5,879 nt of DNA from Hydrogenophaga sp. (GCA_011390855.1 JAABRN010000047.1:1-5879); one strand, 5' to 3'. Numbered from the stretch's first letter, positions 1 through 5,629 are shown. Notes: generated from the sequence alone by a model not told the origin. Numbers and translations are program-made.

Positions 1-696
1 GACACCCGCTACGTGTTCGCATACCACGAGATCGTGCGCGCCCCCACAGCCGACCAGCGCAGCGCCGACTACGACGACACGCGCTGCGACGTTTACTACC
101 AGGGGCGGTTTTCACCCGATTTCTACGGCTGGGTGTTTCCGCACGGCGACACGCTGAGCATTGGCACCGGCAGCGCAGACAAGGGTTTTTCACTCAGAGG
201 TTCGGTTCAGCGCATGCGCGAGGCCAGCGGTCTGAGCGACGTTGAAACCCTGCGGCGCGAGGGTGCGCCGCTGCCCATGAAGCCCCTGAAGCGCTGGGAC
301 AACGGTCGAGACGTGGTGCTGGCCGGCGACGCGGCCGGTGTGGTGGCCCCTGCATCCGGAGAAGGCATCTACTACGCCATGGTGGGGGGGCAACTGGCGG
401 CCCAGGCGGCTCACGAACTGCTGGCCACCGGCGATGCGCGTGCACTCAAGCTGGCCCGCAAGCGCTTCATGAAACTGCACGGCACCGTGTTTCTGGTGCT
501 GGGCATCATGCAGACCTTCTGGTACAGCAGCGAGAAACGCCGTGAGCGTTTCGTCAAGATCTGCGAGGACCGGGATGTGCAGCAGCTCACCTTCGAGTCG
601 TACATGAACAAGCAGCTGACGCGCAAGAAACCCATGGCGCACGTGCGCATCTTTTTCAAAGACCTGGGCCATCTGCTCGGCTTGGCCCGGGTGTGA
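1..696 (+). CDS. bchP: Geranylgeranyl reductase BchP, C-terminal 231 residues (5' end outside window)
   Basis: This flavoprotein reduces the geranylgeranyl chain of bacteriochlorophyll a (or of geranylgeranyl diphosphate) to phytyl, the last stage of bacteriochlorophyll synthesis, at the cytoplasmic face of the membrane. The reading frame is open from base 1 and ends with TGA at 694-696. The second flavin-binding motif of the family is clear: GDAAGVVAPASGEGIYYA starting at base 325. Upstream of it is the aromatic GWVFPHGD segment (bases 130-153) typical of geranylgeranyl reductases. The C-terminus is rich in Lys/Arg and hydrophobic residues, as in BchP/ChlP. Full-length homologues are near 390-400 residues, so the N-terminal Rossmann GxGxxG part is missing only because the window starts inside the gene. 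The GTG at base 13 is an internal valine, not a start. The next gene begins 38 nt downstream on the same strand and may be cotranscribed. A plant or cyanobacterial-type ChlP label is less likely given the HiPIP neighbour. Confidence 0.93.
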   Translation, partial: DTRYVFAYHEIVRAPTADQRSADYDDTRCDVYYQGRFSPDFYGWVFPHGDTLSIGTGSADKGFSLRGSVQRMREASGLSDVETLRREGAPLPMKPLKRWDNGRDVVLAGDAAGVVAPASGEGIYYAMVGGQLAAQAAHELLATGDARALKLARKRFMKLHGTVFLVLGIMQTFWYSSEKRRERFVKICEDRDVQQLTFESYMNKQLTRKKPMAHVRIFFKDLGHLLGLARV

Positions 697-734
697 AGCC
701 CATCCACGTGGTCCGCTGAGGGCGGGCGGGCTTC

Positions 735-1025
735 ATGCAAGCACTATGGGAAAGTGGACTCTGGCTCGACATCGCCATCGCCATCACAGCGCTGGAACTG
801 GTGGTGTTGGGCGCTTTGCATCTGTTTTCCAGACGCGGGCTCCACCCCAATGTGTGGGCGCTGAACCTGTGCTCGGGTTTGCTGTTGATGCTTGCGCTGC
901 GCAGCACTTTGGGCGGTGCTGCGTGGCATTGGCCGGTCATGTGCCTGGCAGCATCAGGCCTGATGCACAGCGCCGACTTATGGCGGCGCTGGCGTCTTCA
1001 ACAGACTGGGATCAAGCCTTTTTGA
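735..1025 (+). CDS. Small membrane protein of unknown function, three predicted helices
   Basis: This 96-residue protein cannot be assigned a function. It shows three hydrophobic stretches, roughly residues 9-31, 39-59 and 62-83, separated by short basic or polar turns (SRRGLHPN and RSTLGG), and a basic C-terminal tail (RRWRLQQTGIK). This suggests a small inner-membrane protein whose loop and tail charges favour the cytoplasm by the positive-inside rule. The acidic residues D12, E21 and D81 and the histidines H29, H65 and H78 lie within or next to the helices, which would be worth noting if it binds a pigment, haem or quinone, but nothing proves this. The ATG at 735 is preceded by a G-rich stretch (GGGCGGGCGGGC, from about 720) that is only a weak ribosome binding site. 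It follows bchP by 38 nt and probably shares its transcript. Its stop at 1023-1025 lies inside the convergent HiPIP gene. A +2 frame of similar length overlaps it but has no membrane-like composition. Confidence 0.72.
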   Translation: MQALWESGLWLDIAIAITALELVVLGALHLFSRRGLHPNVWALNLCSGLLLMLALRSTLGGAAWHWPVMCLAASGLMHSADLWRRWRLQQTGIKPF

Positions 1026-1326
1026 CGTAGGCGGTGCACCAACCCTTGGCCGTCACATGCTTGCCGGGGAAGATGCCGCATGGCCCGCTGGCCTCGCCGG
1101 CCTTGCCCGTGTAGAGCGTGCAGTTGGAACACAGCTGCGTGGCTGCGTGCTTGGGATACTTTTTGGCGTCGACCTTCGTGCTGTCAGCGGCATAGCCCAG
1201 CGCCATGGCCTGTGCATTCTTTTCATCGACCAGCGGAGCAGCCTGGGCATGGGCGGCACCTGCCATCAAGACCGAACCGCCAGCAGCGACCTGCATCAAA
1301 AAAATACGACGATTTGAATCGCTCAT
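1012..1326 (-). CDS. hip: High-potential iron-sulfur protein (HiPIP), Tat-exported
   Basis: This is a 104-residue precursor of a periplasmic [4Fe-4S] electron carrier. In many purple bacteria HiPIP carries electrons from the cytochrome bc1 complex to the photosynthetic reaction centre. The four cluster ligands are C66, C69, C83 and C97, in the family pattern CxxC-x13-C-x13-C. The GY at residues 44-45 matches the conserved tyrosine beside the cluster. The N-terminus has a twin-arginine motif, SNRRIFLM (residues 4-11), a hydrophobic core, and AHA before a likely cleavage after residue 27. This gives a mature protein of about 77 residues, normal for the family. Tat export fits a cofactor inserted before transport. 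I chose the ATG at 1324-1326 because GAGGT lies 5 nt upstream of it and because it places the RR motif correctly. An in-frame ATG 24 nt further upstream lacks such a site. The gene is monocistronic as far as visible, divergent from hpnD and convergent with the small membrane-protein gene, overlapping it by 14 nt. Confidence 0.95.
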   Translation of the reverse strand: MSDSNRRIFLMQVAAGGSVLMAGAAHAQAAPLVDEKNAQAMALGYAADSTKVDAKKYPKHAATQLCSNCTLYTGKAGEASGPCGIFPGKHVTAKGWCTAYVKKA

Positions 1327-1331
1327 AGGGA

Positions 1332-1336
1332 ACCTC
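1332..1336 (-). promoter_or_regulatory. Ribosome binding site of the HiPIP gene
   Basis: On the minus strand the sequence reads GAGGT, five bases before the ATG at 1326. This match to the anti-Shine-Dalgarno sequence decides the start against the in-frame ATG at 1350. Confidence 0.7.
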
Positions 1337-1384
1337 GTGGGGAATTGCAAGATTGCGGATTCATGCTACACCCCTCAGCCTGTC

Positions 1385-1424
1385 CATGGCTTAAAGCCCC
1401 ATGAACGCCCGACTCGCGCAGTCG
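1385..1424. repeat. Two small inverted repeats in the hip/hpnD divergent intergenic region
   Basis: The first is CATGGCTTAAAGCCCCATG at 1385-1403. It contains a perfect inner GGCTT-A-AAGCC (1388-1398) and outer CATGG/CCATG arms that are out of register by two bases. The second is CGACT-CGCGC-AGTCG at 1410-1424. Both lie between the divergent HiPIP and hpnD genes, 60-100 nt upstream of the HiPIP start, where a regulator could bind. Repeats this short also arise by chance in GC-rich DNA, so a role is only a possibility. I see no convincing -35/-10 pair for either gene in 1327-1499. Confidence 0.3.
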
Positions 1425-1479
1425 TGCATTGGGGGTCAATTTCCTGGACGCGGATGACTTTTCCGCGGTGCGTACACTT

Positions 1480-1496
1480 GCCGGAAAAATTCCGGC
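1480..1496 (+). promoter_or_regulatory. Perfect 7-bp inverted repeat directly before the hpnD start
   Basis: The sequence GCCGGAA-AAA-TTCCGGC has perfect 7-bp arms around a 3-nt centre and ends three bases before the hpnD ATG at 1500. There is no Shine-Dalgarno sequence between it and the start. If transcribed it would form a hairpin occupying the ribosome entry site; as DNA it could be an operator. A poor -10-like TACACT (1473-1478) just upstream would place the transcript start inside the repeat. The structure is seen directly; its role is inferred. Confidence 0.4.
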
Positions 1497-1499
1497 GCC

Positions 1500-2366
1500 A
1501 TGACCCCACAAGACTACGTTCAGCAAAAGGCCGCCGCCTCGGGCAGCAGCTTCTATTACGCGTTCCTGTTCCTGCCACCCGAGCGCCGAGCAGCCATCAC
1601 CGCCTTCTACGCGTTTTGCAGGGAGGTGGACGACGTGGTTGACGAAGTGAAGGACCCCGACGTGGCCCAGACCAAACTGGCCTGGTGGCGCCGCGAGGTG
1701 GCGCAGGCCTACGCGGGCGAACGCAACCACCCGGTGATGCAGGCTCTCATGCCCCACACCGACACATTCGGTATCGAAGCCAGGCATTTGCTGGCTGTGA
1801 TCGACGGTTGCCAGATGGACCTGGAGCAGAACCGTTACCTGGACTTCGCCAACCTGCAGCAGTACTGCCACTTGGTGGCCGGCGTGGTGGGCGAAGTCGC
1901 TGCACGCATTTTCGGCCAGACCCAGGAACAGACCACCGCCTACGCGCACCGGCTGGGCCTGGCCTTTCAACTCACCAACATCATTCGCGACGTGGGCGAA
2001 GACGCTGCCCGCGGGCGCATCTACCTGCCCGTCAACGAACTGCAGCGTTTCGACGTGAAGGCGCATGAACTGCTCAAGCGGGGTGCTGCCCCGGGCACCG
2101 ACCCAGCCGATTTCGAGCGCCGCTTCACCGCACTCATGCAGTTCCAGTGCGAGCGGGCGTTGAAAACCTACGACGAGGCACTGGCCCTGCTGCCGGAAGC
2201 CGACCGCCGCCCCCAGAAACCAGGCCTGATGATGGCCAGCATCTACCGCACGCTGCTCAAGGAAATCGCCAGCGAGCCGTTGCTGGTGCTGACGCAGCGT
2301 GTCAGCCTGACGCCGCTGCGCAAGTTCTGGCTGGCCTGGCGGGTGCAGGCCTTGGGCCGGCTTTGA
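1500..2366 (+). CDS. hpnD: Presqualene diphosphate synthase HpnD (squalene/phytoene synthase family)
   Basis: This 288-residue cytoplasmic or membrane-associated enzyme is expected to join two farnesyl diphosphates head to head into presqualene diphosphate, the first of three steps to squalene in hopanoid-type bacteria. Both aspartate-rich Mg2+/diphosphate motifs are present: DDVVD at residues 44-48, after the conserved FYAFCREV, and DVGED at 164-168, within NIIRDVGEDAARGRIYLP. The FYYAFLFLP segment (residues 18-26) and the YCHLVAGVVGE segment (122-132) also fit the family. The length is normal. The ATG at 1500 starts MTPQDYVQQKAAASGSSFYY, a usual N-terminus, although no Shine-Dalgarno sequence precedes it and a 7-bp inverted repeat ends three bases before it. 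hpnE follows 153 nt downstream. CrtB (phytoene synthase) is the main alternative and is plausible beside photosynthesis genes, but the sequence style and the hpnE neighbour favour HpnD. hpnC is not visible. Confidence 0.87.
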   Translation: MTPQDYVQQKAAASGSSFYYAFLFLPPERRAAITAFYAFCREVDDVVDEVKDPDVAQTKLAWWRREVAQAYAGERNHPVMQALMPHTDTFGIEARHLLAVIDGCQMDLEQNRYLDFANLQQYCHLVAGVVGEVAARIFGQTQEQTTAYAHRLGLAFQLTNIIRDVGEDAARGRIYLPVNELQRFDVKAHELLKRGAAPGTDPADFERRFTALMQFQCERALKTYDEALALLPEADRRPQKPGLMMASIYRTLLKEIASEPLLVLTQRVSLTPLRKFWLAWRVQALGRL

Positions 2367-2412
2367 AGCGTCTGTCAGGCACCACCCGCCAAGTGGACGC
2401 TCATCTCAACAC

Positions 2413-2523
2413 ATGCCACACAGTTCCACCGCCGATTCAGATCCGATACGACCCACGCATGCCGGGTCCCTGTGGTCTGAATCCGGCAGCTACCGGCTTG
2501 AAGCCATGATTGCCAAGCCATGA
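2413..2523 (+). CDS. Possible 36-codon ORF overlapping the hpnE start (ATGA)
   Basis: The 153-nt gap between hpnD and hpnE contains an ORF beginning MPHSSTADSDPIRPTHAG and ending YRLEAMIAKP. Its TGA at 2521-2523 overlaps the hpnE ATG (2520-2522) as ATGA, the classic arrangement for translational coupling. hpnE itself has no Shine-Dalgarno sequence within the normal distance, which would make coupling useful. Against it, the ORF has no clear ribosome binding site, its third-position GC (about 22 of 36 codons by my count) is lower than expected for a real gene here, and I recognise no family. An internal ATG at 2506 would give a five-residue version. I regard it as a candidate only. Confidence 0.25.
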   Translation: MPHSSTADSDPIRPTHAGSLWSESGSYRLEAMIAKP

Positions 2524-3899
2524 AAGTCGCCATCGTGGGCGCGGGATGGGCGGGCATGGCCGCGGCCGTCACAGCAGCGGAACGCCAAATGGAGGTCACT
2601 GTGTTCGAGGCCTCCCGCACACTGGGCGGGCGCGCGCGCGCGCTGGTCACACAAAGGCCAGACGGGGCGCCCCTCACGCTGGACAACGGCCAGCACATCC
2701 TCATTGGCGCGTACACGCAGAGCCTTGCCTTGATGGAGCGCGTGGGCTTGCCCTTGAACGATGCCCTGTGGGCAATGCCCCTGTCCCTGCCCTACCCGGA
2801 CGGACAGGGTTTGCAGACGCCGCGCTGGGCTGCGAGCTGGCCCGCACCGCTGGACGCGCTGGCAGCCATCGCGACCGCCAGGGGTTGGCTCTGGTCGGAG
2901 CGTCTGGCGCTGGTGCGCACCTCGCTGGCCTGGAAGGCAACGGGGTTCCGTTGCCCGCCTTCACAAACCGTGAGCGAATTGTGTGCGAGCTTGCCCCTGA
3001 GGGTGATGGGCGAGCTGATCGAACCCCTGTGTGTCTCGGCACTGAACACGCCAGCCTCGCAGTCCAGTGCGCAGGTGTTTCTGCGGGTCATGCGCGACGC
3101 TTTGTTCGGTACAGGCCATGGACGCATGGCTGCGTCGAACCTGCTGCTGCCGCGTGTGGATCTCTCCACCGCCTTTCCTGAAACAGCCCGACACTGGCTC
3201 AGCCAGCACCACCCTCGATCTGTGCAAGTGCTTGCAGGCACCAGGGTGATGGCCCTGCAACGGGCGACCAAAGGCTGGGACCTGCAGGTGGAGCACCAGG
3301 GCGCACTCAGGGAGGAGCGATTCGATCAGGTCATCTGGGCCACGGCGGCTGTGCCTGCGTCCCAGGCCATGCAACGCGCAGCAGAAACGTCCCAGACCGG
3401 TGCCGGGTCCGACGGCGTCGCGCGGCAGCTGCATGAATGGGCCGCCATGGCGGAGTCGCTGCGTTTCACCGCCATCACCACGGTTTATGCCTGGGCAGAA
3501 GGCGCCCGGCTGTCCAGCCCCATGCTGGCTTTGCGAGCCGAGCCTGACGCCCACGCCGCCCCGGCACAGTTCGTGTTCGACCGGGGACAACTGCAGCCCC
3601 AGGACACAGGTGCCCAGGGTGTGCTGGCCTTTGTGGTCAGCGCCAGTGAGGGCAATCGCGATGACCTTCAGGCGCGCGTGTTGCAGCAGGCCGCTCGCCA
3701 GCTGGACCTGCATGCGCTGCAGCCAGTTCAGACGGTGGTCGAAAAGCGGGCGACCTTTGCCTGTACCCCCGAACTACAGAGGCCGTCCATGTTCATCGCA
3801 CCCCTGCTGTGGGCAGCGGGCGACTATGTCGATGGTCCCTACCCCGCCACCCTGGAAGGCGCGGTGCGCAGCGGAATGGCCGCAGCACAGGCGCTCTGA
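2520..3899 (+). CDS. hpnE: Hydroxysqualene dehydroxylase HpnE, FAD-dependent amine-oxidase-like
   Basis: This 459-residue flavoprotein is expected to reduce hydroxysqualene to squalene, the last step of the HpnC-HpnD-HpnE route. The N-terminus has the dinucleotide-binding fold: VAIVGAGWAGMAAA with GxGxxG at residues 7-12, an acidic residue E30 ending the second strand for the adenine ribose, and the GGRAR motif at 36-40 found in amine oxidase and phytoene desaturase-like enzymes. The C-terminus, GDYVDGPYPATLEGAVRSG from residue 434, is the second FAD-contacting motif, and the PATLEGAVRSG form is characteristic of HpnE. The length is at the usual size for the family. The ATG at 2520 places the Rossmann motif at the extreme N-terminus as expected, but no good Shine-Dalgarno sequence precedes it; a small upstream ORF overlaps it by ATGA. 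Pairing with hpnD supports the assignment over a carotenoid desaturase, a relative expected near bacteriochlorophyll genes. Confidence 0.88.
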   Translation: MKVAIVGAGWAGMAAAVTAAERQMEVTVFEASRTLGGRARALVTQRPDGAPLTLDNGQHILIGAYTQSLALMERVGLPLNDALWAMPLSLPYPDGQGLQTPRWAASWPAPLDALAAIATARGWLWSERLALVRTSLAWKATGFRCPPSQTVSELCASLPLRVMGELIEPLCVSALNTPASQSSAQVFLRVMRDALFGTGHGRMAASNLLLPRVDLSTAFPETARHWLSQHHPRSVQVLAGTRVMALQRATKGWDLQVEHQGALREERFDQVIWATAAVPASQAMQRAAETSQTGAGSDGVARQLHEWAAMAESLRFTAITTVYAWAEGARLSSPMLALRAEPDAHAAPAQFVFDRGQLQPQDTGAQGVLAFVVSASEGNRDDLQARVLQQAARQLDLHALQPVQTVVEKRATFACTPELQRPSMFIAPLLWAAGDYVDGPYPATLEGAVRSGMAAAQAL

Positions 3900-3928
3900 G
3901 ACTGGCGAACGGCAGGGGCGCAAGGCTT

Positions 3929-3952
3929 TTGCGGCAGGTAACAAAGCCGCAA
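3929..3952 (+). repeat. 7-bp inverted repeat downstream of hpnE
   Basis: TTGCGGC (3929-3935) and GCCGCAA (3946-3952) form perfect arms around a 10-nt loop, extendable by a T.G and a T-A pair on the outside. It starts 30 nt after the hpnE stop and could end the hpnD-hpnE transcript, but no T-run follows it, so it is not a canonical intrinsic terminator. It could equally be a leader structure of the SH3b gene. Confidence 0.3.
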
Positions 3953-3971
3953 GAACCGCGATATGACAGGA

Positions 3972-3977
3972 TTGACG
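3972..3977 (+). promoter_or_regulatory. Possible -35 element upstream of the SH3b gene
   Basis: TTGACG matches five of six bases of the sigma-70 -35 consensus, about 100 nt before the SH3b start. No good -10 lies at the usual spacing; the nearest A/T-rich stretch is in GCCAAAATGGC (3988-3998), itself a small inverted repeat. The assignment is therefore weak. It is the only promoter-like element I found in 3900-4077. Confidence 0.2.
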
Positions 3978-4062
3978 CGCATCACCTGCCAAAATGGCGA
4001 GGACTCGGGAACCTACAGGCAGAACAGCCTTCAGATCCGGGTCACATCTTTCAACCTGGAAT

Positions 4063-4068
4063 GAGGAG
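4063..4068 (+). promoter_or_regulatory. Ribosome binding site of the SH3b gene
   Basis: GAGGAG lies nine bases before the ATG at 4078. It selects this start over the in-frame ATG at 3994, and the resulting protein begins directly with a signal peptide. Confidence 0.75.
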
Positions 4069-4077
4069 TTTTTACGC

Positions 4078-4533
4078 ATGCTTGGAGCACCCACCGCACG
4101 CCATTTCGTGATCGCCGCCGGCCTTTGCCTGGCCACCCTGACCAGCGCCATGGCCCAGAGCATGGTGAGCGTCAAGGGCAACACGCTGAACATGCGCTCG
4201 GGGCCCGGAACCAACACCCAGATTCTGTGGGAGCTCAAGAAGGGCTACCCCCTGGAAGTGGTCAAGCGACAGAACAAGTGGCTGCAGGTCAGAGACTTTG
4301 AAGGCGATTCCGGCTGGGTTTTCAGCTCACTGACGAGCAGCTCGCCACATCACATCGTGAAGCGACCCACGGCCAATGTGCGCAGCGGCCCCGGCACACA
4401 GCATCGCATCGTTGGAAAAGCCGTCTACGGTGAGGTCGTTCGCACGCGAGAAAACCGTGGAAGGTGGGTTCGCGTCGAACGCGCCGGGGCACCGAACGGC
4501 TGGATCGCCAAAAGTCTGCTCTGGGGCTGGTAA
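4078..4533 (+). CDS. Exported protein with two bacterial SH3 (SH3b) domains
   Basis: This 151-residue secreted or periplasmic protein has a Sec signal peptide (basic start with R8, hydrophobic residues 10-22) and a likely cleavage after AMA at residue 26. The rest is two tandem SH3b (SH3_3-type) repeats, about residues 29-86 and 92-151. Each opens with the same diagnostic motif, NMRSGPGT at 38-45 and NVRSGPGT at 100-107, and each ends with a W-containing strand (GWVFSSL at 79-85 and GWIAKSLL at 141-148). SH3b domains commonly bind cell-wall peptides or act as protein-interaction modules. No catalytic domain is attached, so an enzymatic role is unlikely, and the exact ligand cannot be told. 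The ATG at 4078 was chosen because of GAGGAG nine bases upstream and because it puts the signal peptide at the N-terminus; an in-frame ATG at 3994 would bury it. The gene stands alone, 178 nt after hpnE, and meets the minus-strand lipoprotein gene tail to tail across a strong hairpin. Confidence 0.87.
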   Translation: MLGAPTARHFVIAAGLCLATLTSAMAQSMVSVKGNTLNMRSGPGTNTQILWELKKGYPLEVVKRQNKWLQVRDFEGDSGWVFSSLTSSSPHHIVKRPTANVRSGPGTQHRIVGKAVYGEVVRTRENRGRWVRVERAGAPNGWIAKSLLWGW

Positions 4534-4542
4534 GCCCAGTGA

Positions 4543-4580
4543 CTGAAGAGGGGCGGCCCCTTGGGGCCGCCCCTCTTCAG
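4543..4580. terminator. Perfect 18-bp hairpin between convergent genes, probable bidirectional terminator
   Basis: The arms 4543-4560 and 4563-4580 are perfect reverse complements around TT. The 18-bp stem is mostly G/C, with outer CTGAAGAGGGGC paired to GCCCCTCTTCAG. It lies ten bases after the SH3b stop and includes in its right arm the stop codon of the minus-strand lipoprotein gene (4577-4579). No T-run follows it directly on either strand: on + the first run of six T is 4594-4599, and on - none is seen. It could also act as a 3'-end stabiliser. A smaller hairpin just before it (CTGGGGCT paired with AGCCCAG, one bulge, 4521-4539) holds the SH3b stop codon in its loop. Confidence 0.75.
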
Positions 4581-5623
4581 AGCGCTGCCTTGATTTTTTC
4601 AGCCACCGCGTGTGTGACCCATGTGTTCCAGACTTCTGGCTGGGTTTTCAGAAAATGCAGCGCAGCCTGTTCGCCTGAGGCATCGTTTGCATGCATCCAG
4701 GCCAGGAGTTCGTTGACGGTGTGGTTGTCCCAGCCGCGCACCTCCAGGTAGCGAACCGCTGGCCCGTCCACCTTGTAAAAACGGTCCGTCATCACGGTGA
4801 ACACCTCTGCCTGGGCCCAATCGTTCCTGACGGGGTCGTCGCAGCCCGCCACCGCGTTGCAGGTTTCCCAGGCTTCTGCGTCATGAGGCACCCCGGCGTC
4901 GAGCTTGACCATCTCGTACCGGCCCAGAGTCGATGTGGGCGCCCAGTAATAGCCCAGCCAGCCAGACTTGGTCTCAAAGGCCTTGGCAATCGAAGCGTCC
5001 ATTTCGCTTGCCGAAGCGATATCGACCAGTTCAAAACCCTTTTCTGCAGCTCTCCAGGCCTTGAACGCGTGCTTTGTGGGCACGCTGCAGTGCCAGCCTG
5101 AAGGGCAGTTGTGCACTGCTCCGCGCTGCGGATCTGCGGCGGCAGGAAAGAGATCCGGGTGTTTCAGCGCATCGTCGATGGTCTTGATCTCGGGATGCGC
5201 ATCTGCCAGGTATTTGGGTATCCACCAGCCTTCCACCCCGCCATCGAGCAAGGCCCTGGCACCGAAATGCAGCCGCCCTTCCTGCATGGCCTCTGTGATG
5301 GGCCTTCGGGCGGCGTTGATCCAACCTTCAGGTGCGACGTCTGGTTCGCCGGTTTCCATCATGGTGTTGAAGGTGGGCATGGTGTCGCCCGGCACAAGCT
5401 CCACCTCGCACCCGTAAGCATGCGTGAGAACGAACCGGTCCACATGCGCAAGCACCTCCGCCGATTCCCAGCCCATGCTCGCCACCGTCACCTTGCCACA
5501 GACCTGTTCTGCCGCCACCTCGGCCGCTGGCACGGGCTGCGCCCGGTCTTCGGTCTTGCCGCAGGCGGCCAGCAGCAGCACCGCCGTGATTGCGGGCAAG
5601 GTCAGGAAATTGGGGGGGGTCAT
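4577..5623 (-). CDS. OpuAC-type ABC transporter substrate-binding lipoprotein (glycine betaine/proline-like)
   Basis: This 348-residue lipoprotein would capture a quaternary-amine or related osmolyte in the periplasm for an ABC importer. The signal peptide ends in the lipobox LAAC with C21 as the lipidated residue, followed by a short Ala/Pro/Glu-rich linker (about 23-40). The substrate-binding domain spans roughly residues 42-330, in the OpuAC family. Typical tryptophan-rich segments are present: MGWESAEV (50-57), DVAPEGW (95-101), GWWIPKY (132-138), SGWLGYYWAP (220-229). Such aromatic residues can form the cage around a trimethylammonium group, but the exact ligand cannot be read from sequence. 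Six cysteines beside the lipobox (42, 72, 173, 179, 255, 261) could form disulfides. The ATG at 5623 has GGAGG six bases upstream; an in-frame ATG at 5674 would displace the signal peptide. A C8 run covers codons 2-4. No permease or ATPase gene is visible: downstream is a convergent gene and upstream is noncoding, so it looks like a single-gene unit. Confidence 0.87.
   Translation of the reverse strand: MTPPNFLTLPAITAVLLLAACGKTEDRAQPVPAAEVAAEQVCGKVTVASMGWESAEVLAHVDRFVLTHAYGCEVELVPGDTMPTFNTMMETGEPDVAPEGWINAARRPITEAMQEGRLHFGARALLDGGVEGWWIPKYLADAHPEIKTIDDALKHPDLFPAAADPQRGAVHNCPSGWHCSVPTKHAFKAWRAAEKGFELVDIASASEMDASIAKAFETKSGWLGYYWAPTSTLGRYEMVKLDAGVPHDAEAWETCNAVAGCDDPVRNDWAQAEVFTVMTDRFYKVDGPAVRYLEVRGWDNHTVNELLAWMHANDASGEQAALHFLKTQPEVWNTWVTHAVAEKIKAAL
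5612..5619. repeat. G8/C8 homopolymer tract in the first codons of the lipoprotein gene
   Basis: Eight consecutive G on the plus strand read as eight C in codons 2-4 (ACC CCC CCC) of the minus-strand gene. It is the longest homopolymer I saw in the window. A one-base change would put the gene out of frame right after its start. Confidence 0.9.
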
Positions 5624-5629
5624 GGTGGT

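Noticed and set aside
385..391. G7 run inside bchP as a phase-variation tract
   Set aside because: It encodes conserved glycines next to the flavin motif and is in the middle of a biosynthetic gene, so codon use explains it.
1323..2066. 247-codon minus-strand ORF opposite hpnD
   Set aside because: It lies antisense to hpnD, which has both family motifs, and it shows no recognisable domain. Long antisense ORFs are expected in GC-rich coding DNA.
2510..3181. 223-codon plus-strand ORF in another frame of hpnE
   Set aside because: Its composition is Gly/Ala/Arg-rich and low in complexity, and hpnE in the overlapping frame has clear N- and C-terminal FAD motifs.
2961..3713. 250-codon minus-strand ORF opposite hpnE
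   Set aside because: It is antisense to a well-supported gene and shows no motif or ribosome binding site.
3994..4077. Longer N-terminus for the SH3b protein from the ATG at 3994
   Set aside because: It would add 28 polar residues ahead of a good signal peptide, while GAGGAG is well placed for the ATG at 4078.
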